The notes: generated from the letters alone by a model not told the origin. A DNA stretch of 64,000 bases from Aquipluma nitroreducens (GCF_009689585.1 NZ_AP018694.1:4393501-4457500), one strand, 5' to 3'. Shown: positions 26,474 to 35,497, counted from the stretch's first letter. Numbers and translations: made by a program.

Positions 26474-27634
26474 TTGAAAAATCAAAATTATACAGCCACC
26501 ACGTTGGCCGGACTTGAAGAAGTACTGGCTCAGGAATTAATCGAAATTGGCGCCGACGAAGTTCAGATTGGGCGGCGGTCGGTTTATTTTAGCGGCGACC
26601 AGAAAATGCTCTACAAGGCCAATTATTGTTTGCGTACCGCTTTGCGCATTCTGGTTCCGATTGATTCGTACAAAATCTATTCGGTTGACGATTTGTATCA
26701 GCGGGCAAAAAACTTCAAGTGGGAAGAGCTGTTTGACTGCGATCAGACTTTTGCAATTCAGAGTACCGTTTTTTCGGATTTGTTTGATAATTCGATGTAT
26801 GCTTCGTTGAAACTGAAAGATGCCATCGTCGATCGTTTCAGGTATAAATTTGACAATCGCCCAAATGTTGATTCCAAAAATCCGGATGTGCTGATCAACC
26901 TGCATATCAGCGCCGAGTATTGCACCATTTCGCTCGATAGCAGCGGCGAATCGTTGCATAAACGCGGTTACAGGGTAGGGCAGAACGAAGCTCCGATGAG
27001 CGAAGTTTTGGCTGCCGGACTGCTCCGACTATCGGATTGGGATTGCAAAAGCAATCTGATCGACCCCATGTGCGGATCGGGAACCATTGCCATCGAGGCA
27101 GCTATGCTGGCTAACGGAATTTATCCCGGAAGTATTCGCAAAAGCTTTGGGTTTAAGAACTGGCAAAGTTTCAATGCCGAGTTGTTTAAACGGATGGAAA
27201 ATGAAGTTCAGCCGGCAGAACAAGCACCTGTTCGGATTTCAGCGTCCGATATTTTACGCCGCAACATCGATATCGCATCTAAAAATGCCGATGAAGCTGG
27301 TGTTGGCTCTTTGATTGATTTTAAAATTTCCGATTTTAAAGTGCTTGAACCAGCTTCAGAAAAGCCTTTCCTGTTGTTCAATCCGCCTTATGGCGAAAGG
27401 TTGACTCCCGATGACACTAATTTTTACGGTATGATTGGCGAGCGCCTGAAACATCATTATACCAATGCCACGGTTTGGATCATCAGCACGCCGCAATGCC
27501 TCAAATCGATCGGATTGCGCCCTTCGCGCAAAATTCCAATCCTGAATGGTTCGTTGGAATGTAGTTTCCGAAAATACGAATTGTATTCGGGATCGAAAAA
27601 GTTTGTTGCCGGTAAGGATGGCGCCGAAGCCTAA
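26474..27634 (+). CDS. THUMP domain class I RNA methyltransferase (RlmL/YpsC type)
   Basis: 386 residues starting at a TTG (26474). There is no ATG nearby and the first residues (NYTATTLAGLEEVLAQELIEIGA) match the family start, so TTG is probably real; a purine-rich AAAGAGA stretch precedes it. The THUMP domain covers residues 1-160; the methyltransferase has DPMCGSGTIAIEAA (SAM loop) and NPPYGERL (N2-methylguanosine catalytic motif). Likely target is a guanine in 23S rRNA (G2445-type); this is inferred from the family. Confidence 0.92.
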   Translation: MKNQNYTATTLAGLEEVLAQELIEIGADEVQIGRRSVYFSGDQKMLYKANYCLRTALRILVPIDSYKIYSVDDLYQRAKNFKWEELFDCDQTFAIQSTVFSDLFDNSMYASLKLKDAIVDRFRYKFDNRPNVDSKNPDVLINLHISAEYCTISLDSSGESLHKRGYRVGQNEAPMSEVLAAGLLRLSDWDCKSNLIDPMCGSGTIAIEAAMLANGIYPGSIRKSFGFKNWQSFNAELFKRMENEVQPAEQAPVRISASDILRRNIDIASKNADEAGVGSLIDFKISDFKVLEPASEKPFLLFNPPYGERLTPDDTNFYGMIGERLKHHYTNATVWIISTPQCLKSIGLRPSRKIPILNGSLECSFRKYELYSGSKKFVAGKDGAEA

Positions 27635-28008
27635 ATTCGCTTCCTCTTTTGAACCACATAATCACATAGGTCACATCGAAAAAGAAGTAAGTAATGAGAA
27701 TAAAATAATGTCGTATTCCTTTTCTGTTTACTCCTAAATCCCCTAAAGCGGACTTAGTTCATTGACAATCGGTTGCGATGCTCACGGCTCAAGCCCCTTC
27801 AGGGGTTTGTGGTGAAAAAAATACGACAACAAATAGTTCGCAGAACTTAATATGGATCATGTTGAGAAACTGACACTGTTCTTCCCAATTTGCAATGGTT
27901 TTGTTCGAGGCGGTTGGTGCAAAATTGTAATTGGCACCTCTTGGCTGCGGATCTTTGATCCGTTTACCTGCTACATGTGATTGCAAATCGGCACTGGCAG
28001 GGTCCAAT
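27635..28008. other. repeat-containing spacer at the left edge of the accessory region
   Basis: Holds one copy of the CCCCTAAATCCCC repeat family (about 27731-27810). A minus-strand open frame (27789-28025) that overlaps the repeat gave no recognisable protein. No other signal was seen. Confidence 0.45.
27731..27810 (+). repeat. diverged copy of the CCCCTAAATCCCC interspersed repeat
   Basis: Starts with tcctaaatcccctaaagcggactt, followed by a ggttgcgatg block and ending in ccccttcaggggttt. It shares order and words with the copies at 45019, 45341 and 47226 but is diverged. Confidence 0.55.
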
Positions 28009-28359
28009 TTATATCCTTTGTCCAAAGGTCAGCAAATTATTGTCGGGGTCAAGTAATGCAAATTCTTTTTGTCCCCATGGTTTGTTTTGCAAATGTCCAT
28101 TGGGATGTATACTTGTTTTATTGTCAAGCAATGATTGATAAAGTTTGTCGATATCTTCAGTTCTGATATAAACCTGTCCATAGTTTTCTTTTGGGTCAAG
28201 ACCTTTAAACTCAAAAAAATGAATTTCTATATTGTCTTTACCAACGATTAAATAGTCGCCAAAGTCACCAAGCTCCTTAAAACTTAAATTGTTCAGGTAA
28301 AAGGCTTTGGTTAACGTTTTATCACGCATTGGTAATTTTGGATTAATGGCTGTGAGCAT
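28009..28359 (-). CDS. VOC superfamily protein (glyoxalase/bleomycin-resistance type)
   Basis: 116 residues with a single VOC beta-alpha-beta-beta-beta module pair: LPMRDKTLTKAFYLNNLSFKEL at the start, IEIHFFEFKGLDP in the middle, and the closing EFALLDPDNNLLTFGQ. These are metal-binding or ligand-sequestering proteins; some confer bleomycin resistance. No partner gene gives a hint, so substrate is unknown. It is the first gene of the accessory stretch of minus-strand genes. Confidence 0.85.
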   Translation of the reverse strand: MLTAINPKLPMRDKTLTKAFYLNNLSFKELGDFGDYLIVGKDNIEIHFFEFKGLDPKENYGQVYIRTEDIDKLYQSLLDNKTSIHPNGHLQNKPWGQKEFALLDPDNNLLTFGQRI

Positions 28360-28383
28360 ATTTATAAATTAATTTGGTTTCTG

Positions 28384-29145
28384 TTAAGCGACTATATTGG
28401 CAATGAGCATACCCGTATACCAAATCATCATGTTAATTGTCGACATCAGCATATAGGTAAGCGTTGTAAGTCCCAGTACTTTAATCAGGTTAAGCTTATT
28501 GAAGAACTGGGCGTAACACCAACACATCAATATAAAGTCTAAGGGCTGGATGAGAAGTGCATAACGCATTAAGTTCTCAGGATCAGTTTTGTTGTATACG
28601 ATAAATAGCACTGGAAACAATAGAAGGGCAACGACCAACACTAAACCCCTGTAGTACAGATTAAGTACTAGATGCTCAGCTAAATTGTATCCTTGTTTTT
28701 TAAATACCCAATATGAGGCCATGGTAGTGGTTAAAGCTAATAGCAATGCTGTATAGGCAAAATGATCTAAATTCCAGCGGATAGCTTTTTGGTAAAACTG
28801 AATTAGATTGCCATCTGCGTTTATTGGTTCAGCGCCAAAAGGATTATCAATGAAATAATGGTAAAGCAGCCCGTAGAAGGTTGCCAAAACAACTACAAAC
28901 GACAAGGGCTTGAAATGATGAATTCTTTTCCCGTTTATAAATTCCCGGATGGAATGTCCGGGTCTTCTCAGAAGCTGTTTAATGGTATAAAAAATACCAT
29001 TGTCGAAATGAAAAATTCCGTGCTGAATATCATGCCAGATGTAATGCAGGCTCAAATCAGGAGTATTTGCAGCCTGGCCGCAACGATTACAATACTTACC
29101 CTCGAAGGTGTGATTACAGTTTTTGCAAATGGTTGAATGCTCCAT
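28384..29145 (-). CDS. DUF3667 domain membrane protein
   Basis: 253 residues from the ATG at 29145. N-terminal zinc-ribbon-like CKNCNHTFEGKYCNRCGQ, then DLSLHYIWHDIQHGIFHFDNGIF and LLRRPGHSIREFINGKRIHHFKPLS, which are the DUF3667 signature, and about four to five hydrophobic segments. The open frame 20 codons upstream is not conserved-looking. Function is unknown; the family is widespread in Bacteroidota. Confidence 0.85.
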   Translation of the reverse strand: MEHSTICKNCNHTFEGKYCNRCGQAANTPDLSLHYIWHDIQHGIFHFDNGIFYTIKQLLRRPGHSIREFINGKRIHHFKPLSFVVVLATFYGLLYHYFIDNPFGAEPINADGNLIQFYQKAIRWNLDHFAYTALLLALTTTMASYWVFKKQGYNLAEHLVLNLYYRGLVLVVALLLFPVLFIVYNKTDPENLMRYALLIQPLDFILMCWCYAQFFNKLNLIKVLGLTTLTYMLMSTINMMIWYTGMLIANIVA

Positions 29146-29455
29146 ATTTGTTTGTTGAGTTTTATTTTGCCCAAAAGTTGCTGCATCCGCTGGCTGTATT
29201 GTCAATTGCCGGTTTCAAAGCACTTTTCACTCACATTGCAATCGTTTTTGTATGCCGACGCAGTTGTTTGAATTACAACAGCTGCGGCAAATAATTGCTT
29301 CAGGATATTGTGCTTTAACATTGATTAAAGTTAATTGGTTTAATTGGAAATTACTCCTTTCCCTTAAACAATCCAAACGATAAAAATGCGCGGGAGCAGG
29401 GGTGCTAATGTTCCGCTACAAGCAGGCGTAGTTTGCTGCTATGGGCTATTGTTTA
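29146..29455. other. intergenic region with hairpin and partial REP
   Basis: Contains an imperfect inverted repeat at 29254-29288 (GCCGACGCAGTTGTT with AACAGCTGCGGC), a partial REP-like piece GCGCGGGAGCAGGGG at 29388-29402, and a GCTAATGTTCCGCTAC word at 29404-29419 that resembles the opposite strand of the 19-nt core found elsewhere in the region. No ORF. Confidence 0.45.
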
Positions 29456-30274
29456 TTAGTCATTAATTTTTAGCTCATAAATTTTGGGCCAAAGCTTACC
29501 AGTCACGAAAATCCTGTCATTGATTGAGTCGTAAGCAATACCGTTCATTTCTAAGGAACCCGGGTTTATGTTTTTACATTCATCGGCCAAAGGAGTCAAA
29601 TCGATTTGACCGGTTACCTGGCCTGATGCCGGGTCAATTTTAACTATTGTATTTTTCGTCCAGATGTTAGCATAAATGTAACCTTTTATGTATTCCAGCT
29701 CATTTAGGTTTTCTTTCACATATCCGTTTTCAGTAACCGAAACTGATTTAATCACCTGTAAATTGTCGGGATCCAGATAAGTCAATTTAAATGTACCGTC
29801 GCTCATGATTAAATATTTTCCATCCGTTGTCATGCCCCAGCCTTCTTCACCCGGGAAAGTAAATTCACCTGTTTTCTTAAAGCTGGTTGCATCATAAATA
29901 AATCCAACCTTGGTTTTATAGGTAAGTTGAAATACTTTCCCATTTAAAAATGTTATACCTTCTCCAAAATACTTAACTCTGTCTAGCTTTACTTTGGCAT
30001 CAATTTTACCGGTCTTCAGGTCAACGATGCCAAACAATGATTCTGTCCAGGGTAATTCGGCGGGCGAACCAGTACTTTCGAATAAATCGCCATGGTGTAT
30101 CAGAAGCCCTTCGGTGAAAGAAATTGTGTCGTGCGGGTACGATTTCATGTAAACGAAATCGATGGTTGGAATGGGCTTGTTTGTTGTACTACTGTTGCCT
30201 GAATTGCTTCCGCCGCCAGTGCATCCAAACAGTAAAAACGCAATCAAAACAATCGAAATCAGTCTTATCGTCAT
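29456..30274 (-). CDS. glutaminyl-peptide cyclotransferase, lipoprotein
   Basis: 272 residues from the ATG at 30274. Signal with lipobox LLFGC (MTIRLISIVLIAFLLFGC) and a serine/glycine/threonine linker, then a beta-propeller-type glutamine cyclotransferase (SYPHDTISFTEGLLIH, LYESTGSPA-like FESTGSPAEL, FGEGITFLNGKVFQLTYK, EEGWGMTTDGKYLIMSDG, LNELEYIKGYIYANIW). Family members convert N-terminal Gln to pyroglutamate. The lipoprotein likely acts at the outer surface or periplasm. A partial REP sits between it and the gene upstream. Confidence 0.9.
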   Translation of the reverse strand: MTIRLISIVLIAFLLFGCTGGGSNSGNSSTTNKPIPTIDFVYMKSYPHDTISFTEGLLIHHGDLFESTGSPAELPWTESLFGIVDLKTGKIDAKVKLDRVKYFGEGITFLNGKVFQLTYKTKVGFIYDATSFKKTGEFTFPGEEGWGMTTDGKYLIMSDGTFKLTYLDPDNLQVIKSVSVTENGYVKENLNELEYIKGYIYANIWTKNTIVKIDPASGQVTGQIDLTPLADECKNINPGSLEMNGIAYDSINDRIFVTGKLWPKIYELKIND

Positions 30275-30304
30275 TGTTCTAAAATTATAATGTGTTGACG
30301 TAAA

Positions 30305-30328
30305 TACAATCGCGCGGGGGCAGGGGTT
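30305..30328 (+). repeat. partial REP-like element
   Basis: TACAATCGCGCGGGGGCAGGGG: one arm and tail of the REP-like hairpin family, between the hydrolase and cyclotransferase genes. Confidence 0.5.
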
Positions 30329-30333
30329 CATTG

Positions 30334-31116
30334 TCACTTGCTTAACTCATTAAGAAATTGAAGGGCAGTTGATGTGAATGGAACCTTGGCCTCATAAATT
30401 GGAACATGGTCACCGCCTGGAATAATCCATAAGGCGGCATTGGGTATGGAACGGTAAATACTTACCGGAATTTCAACCGGGAAAAAGTGGTCTCTGTCGC
30501 CATGCACAATGAGCGTACGAGCTGTAATGGTCGATAAACTTTGTGCATCGAAATTCATGTCGTCATTGTTTTTGTGTAATGCGTTGAACTGTGAAATGAG
30601 TTGACGAATCTGTTCGTCACCGCGTTTTGCGCACTCCCGATACATTTTCCGCACTTCAGGAGGCATCGTGTCAAAAGAAGCTCTGCGCATAATTGCCCTT
30701 GCTTGATCTGGGAAATGAGAAGTTGTGCTAATCAGAACCATTGAGTCGATGCGGCTTGGTTGGCTTGTAGCCATGTGAAGCAGTGTCATTGCACCAGTAC
30801 TCATTCCCATGGCAGAGAATTGATTAATTCCCAACTTTTCGAGCAAAAGGAACATGTCATTGGCTGCTTCCCGATGAGTGAATTTGTTTTCCGGATTGGT
30901 GGAGTAACCATGTCCGCGAAGGTCGGCAACAATCAGTCGAAAGTGCTCTGAAAGCTTGTCGATAAATGGATGCCAGTTCTGCGAACAACCACCAAACCCA
31001 TGCAAAAGCAACAGCGGCTTTCCTACTCCGTATTCTTCGTAGTAAATTTCAATGTTGCTGATTTGAATGGAATGTCCTTGTGTTGTTGTTCGTTTAGGTG
31101 CGTATGTTTTTGTCAT
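30334..31116 (-). CDS. alpha/beta hydrolase
   Basis: 260 residues. Alpha/beta fold: YEEYGVGKPLLLLHGFGGCSQNW (oxyanion region), VADLRGHGYSTNP, nucleophile elbow AMGMSTGAMTLLHM, then LIVHGDRDHFFPVEI with the acid and GGDHVPIYEA with the histidine. Substrate unknown; it resembles the common esterase/haloperoxidase group. The gene is followed (on its own strand) by a REP remnant and the cyclotransferase gene. Confidence 0.9.
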   Translation of the reverse strand: MTKTYAPKRTTTQGHSIQISNIEIYYEEYGVGKPLLLLHGFGGCSQNWHPFIDKLSEHFRLIVADLRGHGYSTNPENKFTHREAANDMFLLLEKLGINQFSAMGMSTGAMTLLHMATSQPSRIDSMVLISTTSHFPDQARAIMRRASFDTMPPEVRKMYRECAKRGDEQIRQLISQFNALHKNNDDMNFDAQSLSTITARTLIVHGDRDHFFPVEIPVSIYRSIPNAALWIIPGGDHVPIYEAKVPFTSTALQFLNELSK

Positions 31117-31137
31117 GAATTAATGTTTCTTATACTA

Positions 31138-31283
31138 TTGTTGCTAATCGCAGTTGTCGTATCCTTAGCGCGAACCGATAACCCTACAAGCAGAAGCAGG
31201 CTGCGAATCCCGAACTGCCCGAGCGGAAAGATGCCCACCGAAAACCACTACTGCCAACGGGTCGCTGAAATTAGCTGCTGTCG
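31138..31283 (-). other. spacer module after the SnoaL gene, with 19-nt conserved core (site A)
   Basis: The plus-strand core ACGGGTCGCTGAAATTAGC is at 31257-31275, 10-20 bp after the stop of the SnoaL gene reading the minus strand. The adjacent 31219-31246 segment is shared with site B near 35500. The far end (31138-31157) carries a GCTAAT word again. Unlike sites B and C its arms are not clearly complementary. Confidence 0.5.
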
Positions 31284-31292
31284 TTTTGTTAT

Positions 31293-31712
31293 TCACACTT
31301 TTTTTAATTCAGACAAAACCGTTTGTAAGGTATTAATGCCCCAATGTTCAATGTATTTTCCATCCTTTACTCGCACAATGTCAATTACATCAATTCTAAT
31401 TTTCTGTCCAGTGGGAGGAATGTCGAATAATTTGCCATTGTGCGTCCCTGCTATAGATTTTCTTGTCACCACCTTATCACCTTCAGCTATTTGTTCATAA
31501 ATTTCTACAGTCAAGTCAGGAAATGCTGGTCTTAAAACATTTGAAAATGTATTCCACATTCCGTCTGCGCCATTGGCTGCAGCAGGAGCTGTCCGGTTAA
31601 TGAAATCATTGTCCATAAGTTGTCTGAAAGTATCAAGATTTCCTTGTTCAATTACTTCTTTATTGAAACGTATAACAATTTCTTTGTTCTTTTCTAAAAT
31701 TTCAGTTGTCAT
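31293..31712 (-). CDS. SnoaL-like (ester cyclase / polyketide cyclase) protein
   Basis: 139 residues from the ATG at 31712 (the frame is open to 31769 with a basic, not family-like extension). Typical SnoaL/NTF2 fold: LEKNKEIVIRFNKEVIEQGN at the start, DFINRTAP, GADGMWNTFSNVLRPAFPDLTVEIYEQIAEGDKVVTRKSIAGTHNG and the ending VRVKDGKYIEHWGI. Family members are cone-shaped folds with varied catalysis, so a precise reaction cannot be given. Confidence 0.85.
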   Translation of the reverse strand: MTTEILEKNKEIVIRFNKEVIEQGNLDTFRQLMDNDFINRTAPAAANGADGMWNTFSNVLRPAFPDLTVEIYEQIAEGDKVVTRKSIAGTHNGKLFDIPPTGQKIRIDVIDIVRVKDGKYIEHWGINTLQTVLSELKKV

Positions 31713-31895
31713 CTTATTGATTTGTTTAACATTGTCTACTCGTATGGTGTAGCCCTTCTTTTTAGTCATTTCCTACTTCTAATGTTGTAGCCTTTGTCGT
31801 CAAAAGGTTGCAATTCTTCAATAAACATTTTTTCGAGTTGCATTATTTCCCTTCGATAGTCTATCGTTTTAGTGTCATCTACATAACATAGGAAG

Positions 31896-31994
31896 CTACA
31901 CGCAGGGCGGGGTAAAAACATCCAACCACTCAACAACAGCGAAGCTTATAAAATACACGCCTTCTGGGTTGTAAAATTTGTAGTTGCGGCTCAT
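31896..31994 (-). pseudogene. truncated REP-associated tyrosine transposase (RAYT) start, copy 1
   Basis: From ATG at 31994 it encodes MSRNYKFYNPEGVYFISF and on to VVEWLDVFTPP, the distinctive N-terminus of Bacteroidota RAYT (TnpA-REP, Y1 family) proteins, then stops after 32 codons. The rest of the transposase is missing. The start region and the preceding 130 bp, including a REP, are repeated at 35282-35481. Confidence 0.8.
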
Positions 31995-32077
31995 GATAGG
32001 ATACAATAACTAATATTGAACAAAAGTATGGAATAACTTTTAATTAACCACACGATACAATCGTGCGGGAGCAGGGG
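31911..32077 (-). repeat. direct repeat copy 1 (RAYT start plus upstream REP)
   Basis: About 167 bp nearly identical to 35313-35481; the copies differ at a handful of positions. They flank the ELWxxDGT gene. The core contains the RAYT start and its promoter region and ends in the REP hairpin (32051-32077). Confidence 0.85.
32051..32077 (+). repeat. REP-like hairpin
   Basis: CACGAT-ACA-ATCGTG stem followed by the conserved tail GCGGGAGCAGGGG. One of at least eight copies or partial copies between 29.4 and 45.6 kb. Confidence 0.8.
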
Positions 32078-32131
32078 CACACCCTGAGGCGCAGGAACAA
32101 TTGATACAGGCTAAAGTCTAGCTCCCGTCGT

Positions 32132-35053
32132 TTACTTTTTGATAATTTCCCCGTATTGAATGTTATTCCCAACATTTATCTGATAAATATATATACCCGG
32201 ACTATTTTCTTGTAAGTTGATGTGGAATAAATTGGATGTCATTATCTTTTTTATTAATAGTTTGCCGTTTATATCAAAGAGCGAAAATGTAGCAGGCAAC
32301 TTTCCATTCACAAATTCAATAGTAATTGGACCGGTTGTTGGATTTGGGAATACAACTCCTGTTTTATTGGGATCTGATACCTTTTCGATGCTAGACAAGA
32401 TTGGCTTATATTTTATAAGTTCGTTCCCTTTATCATCAATATTTGCTACGAAATAAAAATCTTCTCCTAGTTGAGTAAACCAGGTTCTCAATCCTGAAAC
32501 CTGATCCAGTTCTGAAATTTTTCTTGTTCCGTCACTTGTTCCATTCGACTCATATAATCTTTCATTTCCGCTTTCGTCAATAGCCTGAAAATACAATTTG
32601 TTATTAAGTGAAGTTAAGTGGCTTGGATGAAAATAACTGGCTCCGGTCAATGATTTTTTTAATGGCAATGTTCCGGTTATTGTGCCATCAGATTGCCATA
32701 ATTCTGTATCATCGTTTTCATTAAATGCGATAAAATATAATTTACCTGAAAGTTCTGTCATCGACACCGGATTGCCAGAACCTATACCCGGGCATATATC
32801 TTTTACCATTACAGTTCCGGTGGTAGTTCCATCGCTTTTCCATAGTTCTCTTCCGGAACCTTCACTTGCAGCTGAAAAATAAAGAGTTCCATTCACACTT
32901 TTTAGGAAAGCGGGAGTTCCTGACAAAGGTCCGGAATAAATATCTTTCACTAAACTTGTACCCGCATCTGTTCCATCACTTTTCCATAATTCAATACCAT
33001 TTGCTCCATCGTTTGCCGTAAAATAGAGCATTTCTTTGTAGTTAGTAAGATAGTCAACCGAACCTGAACTAGAACCTGAGTAAATATCTTTTACCAGGCT
33101 AGTGCCAGCCTCAGTTCCATCACTTTTCCACAGTTCATAGCCTGTTTCTGTTAGAGCACCAAAATAAAGCACTCCGTTAATGGCTATAAATTGCGTTGGA
33201 TTGCTTGAACCTTGACCAGTTAATACATCTTTTACTCTTGTTGTTCCAGCTTCAGTACCATCACTCTTCCAAAGTTCAGTTCCAGTTGTCTTATCGGTGG
33301 CTGCAAAATACAAAAGTCCGTTAAGAGTTGCATTGTCTTCGTCTGTAACGAAATTAAACCCGGAGCTGGGATGGATAATTTTCACCATTTTGGTTCCTTC
33401 AGTAGTTCCATTGCTACTCCAAAGTTCAATACCATCTGTTCCGTTTGTAGCGGTAAAAAAATACAATTTATTATAAACTGAAAACTGATGAGGATCGCCG
33501 GAACCGGAGCCAGGATAAATATCTTTTATCATTTTTGTTCCTGATGGAGTTCCATCACTAATCCATAGTTCAGATCCATTAGTGCCATCATTGGCACTAA
33601 AGAAAAATTTGCTATTCACCAATGTCAAGCTACCTTGAACTCCATCTGTTGTTCCTGAAGAGATATTTTTCACCATCATTGTTCCACCTTCAGTTCCATC
33701 ACTCTTCCATAATTCCTGACCTGTAACCCCATCATTGGCCGAGAAGAATACTACACCAGTTAATTTGTTGCCGACAATTAGTAAATTAGTTTGTGTCATA
33801 TTTCCAGTGGAAATATCCTTGAGCATTACGGTACCTTGGGTTGTTCCATCACTTTTCCATAATTCAGTTCCATGAACTCCGTCATTAGCAATAAATAATA
33901 ATGATTCGTTAAGACTGAATAGATTATATGGGCTTCCTGATCCAGTAGGATTAATATCTTTTACCAGAACGGTTCCAACTTCAGTTCCATCACTCTTCCA
34001 TAATTCACTACCATTAGAATCATTGTATGCATTAAAATACACTGATCCATAACAGGTTATTAAACCTGATGGATAACTTGAATTGGTACTAGATCCCGGA
34101 TAAATATCTTTAACCAAAACGGTGCCTGATTCAGTTCCATCACTTTTCCATAGCTCAGTTCCATGTACACCATTATTTGCCGAAAAATACGCTATCCCGT
34201 TTACATCACACAGGTTTGATATTGAACTGGGGAAATTCCCGGGATAAATGTCTTTAACCAAAACTGTACTTGATTCAGTTCCATCACTTTTCCACAACTC
34301 GGTTCCAGAGACTCCATTATTAGCTGTGAAAAATAATGTTGAATTCACAACAGTCAATAATGATGGATTTGCAGAACCCGATCCCGGATAAATGTCTTTG
34401 ACCCTAACCGTTCCAGCTTCGGTACCATCAGTCTTCCATAATTCATTTCCACTTGCGGCATCTTGATTGGTAAAATATAAATTTCCTTTACACTCGGTAA
34501 GATTCTTAATGATCGATGAATTCGATCCGGGAGTTATATCCTTTACGAGCGTAGTGCCGGTCTTTGTTCCGTCAGTTTTCCACATTTCACGTCCGTATTC
34601 AGAGTTAATTGCCGTAAAATATAGCATGCCATTAAAGTTAACGAGGAGAAACGGAGATCCTGATTCGAAAATACTGCCCGGATAAATATCTTTCACCATA
34701 CTTGTACCTGTTTCAGTCCCATCACTTTTCCATAACTCAGTTCCGGTTGTACTGTATGCATTAAAGTAGATTGTTCCATTAAGATTGATCAGATTTGATG
34801 GTGTTGAAGACGTTGTTCCCGGATAAATATCTTTCACCATATATGTTCCGGCCGAGGTTCCATCGCTGCGCCAGAGTTCACTGCCAAAAGCTGCGGTTGT
34901 ACATACAAAATACGATATGTTGCCAACGCTAACGAACCCGGTTGGAGATGAGGATGCTGGCTGTGTATTTATATCCTTTACAAGAGTTACTTGCCCTATA
35001 AGTAAACATGATATGGTTAATACAAGCATAATGGATAGAAAAGCTTTTTTCAT
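32132..35053 (-). CDS. ELWxxDGT repeat protein with T9SS sorting domain
   Basis: 973 residues: signal peptide (about 1-20, ending in LLIGQ), then about 16 canonical plus one degenerate repeat of roughly 45-50 residues built on ELWKSDGTxxGTxxVKDIYPG, and a C-terminal T9SS type A domain (VVFPNPTTGPITIEF...SPGIYIYQINVGN, residues about 900-973). The repeats form a large beta-propeller-like structure by family resemblance; ligand unknown. The protein should be secreted to or anchored on the cell surface. The gene is bracketed by the direct repeats at 31911-32077 and 35313-35481. Confidence 0.92.
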   Translation of the reverse strand: MKKAFLSIMLVLTISCLLIGQVTLVKDINTQPASSSPTGFVSVGNISYFVCTTAAFGSELWRSDGTSAGTYMVKDIYPGTTSSTPSNLINLNGTIYFNAYSTTGTELWKSDGTETGTSMVKDIYPGSIFESGSPFLLVNFNGMLYFTAINSEYGREMWKTDGTKTGTTLVKDITPGSNSSIIKNLTECKGNLYFTNQDAASGNELWKTDGTEAGTVRVKDIYPGSGSANPSLLTVVNSTLFFTANNGVSGTELWKSDGTESSTVLVKDIYPGNFPSSISNLCDVNGIAYFSANNGVHGTELWKSDGTESGTVLVKDIYPGSSTNSSYPSGLITCYGSVYFNAYNDSNGSELWKSDGTEVGTVLVKDINPTGSGSPYNLFSLNESLLFIANDGVHGTELWKSDGTTQGTVMLKDISTGNMTQTNLLIVGNKLTGVVFFSANDGVTGQELWKSDGTEGGTMMVKNISSGTTDGVQGSLTLVNSKFFFSANDGTNGSELWISDGTPSGTKMIKDIYPGSGSGDPHQFSVYNKLYFFTATNGTDGIELWSSNGTTEGTKMVKIIHPSSGFNFVTDEDNATLNGLLYFAATDKTTGTELWKSDGTEAGTTRVKDVLTGQGSSNPTQFIAINGVLYFGALTETGYELWKSDGTEAGTSLVKDIYSGSSSGSVDYLTNYKEMLYFTANDGANGIELWKSDGTDAGTSLVKDIYSGPLSGTPAFLKSVNGTLYFSAASEGSGRELWKSDGTTTGTVMVKDICPGIGSGNPVSMTELSGKLYFIAFNENDDTELWQSDGTITGTLPLKKSLTGASYFHPSHLTSLNNKLYFQAIDESGNERLYESNGTSDGTRKISELDQVSGLRTWFTQLGEDFYFVANIDDKGNELIKYKPILSSIEKVSDPNKTGVVFPNPTTGPITIEFVNGKLPATFSLFDINGKLLIKKIMTSNLFHINLQENSPGIYIYQINVGNNIQYGEIIKK

Positions 35054-35281
35054 GGGTTTGGATTAGTTTATATGATTTGTAGTAAATATAAGACTTTTTA
35101 TTTGGATATTCTATCGCTGGGTTTGATATATTGAGGTAAAAAAATGGCTGTATTTTTCTCGAAATGAAAATGTTATGGGTAGAAACTCCCACTCCCGCTT
35201 GATTGTATTAAATGGATGTGGCTGGTCATTATGCACCATGCAAAAATCTCCATTCCTTTTTCTTTTTGGCAATAATGCAGG
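35054..35281. other. upstream spacer of the ELWxxDGT gene
   Basis: AT-rich sequence with no recognisable gene; the promoter of the ELWxxDGT gene should be here but no clear TAnnTTTG box was seen on the minus strand. Confidence 0.35.
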
Positions 35282-35398
35282 CTATCGATGATTATGTTTT
35301 TGTATTCGTTGCGGGTAAATTACATCCAACCACTCAACAACAGCAAAGCTTATAAAATACACTCCTTCTGGGTTGTAAAATTTGTAGTTGCGGCTCAT
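35282..35398 (-). pseudogene. truncated RAYT transposase start, copy 2
   Basis: From ATG at 35398: MSRNYKFYNPEGVYFISF, then VVEWLDV, then diverged codons and a stop after 38 codons. Only the first 27 or so residues are RAYT-like. Together with copy 1 this shows that REPs of this family were mobilised by a RAYT that no longer exists in this window. Confidence 0.8.
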
Positions 35399-35481
35399 GA
35401 TAGGATACAATAACTAATATTGAACAAAAGTATGGAATAGCTTTTAATTAACCACGCGATACAATCGCGCGGGAGCAGGGG
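35313..35481 (-). repeat. direct repeat copy 2 (RAYT start plus upstream REP)
   Basis: Matches 31911-32077. The REP hairpin within it has changed from CACGAT/ATCGTG to CGCGAT/ATCGCG, a compensatory change in both arms. Confidence 0.85.
35455..35481 (+). repeat. REP-like hairpin, compensated stem
   Basis: CGCGAT-ACA-ATCGCG with the same GCGGGAGCAGGGG tail. Confidence 0.8.
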
Positions 35482-35497
35482 TCAAACCGAAAAGCAG

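Noticed and set aside
27789-28025. 78-codon minus-strand ORF
   Set aside because: Overlaps a repeat copy and the end of the VOC gene, with no recognisable protein features.
31138-31283. Integron attC site
   Set aside because: Length and spacer position fit, but neither RYYYAAC nor GTTRRRY core is present at the expected ends, and no integrase is in the window.
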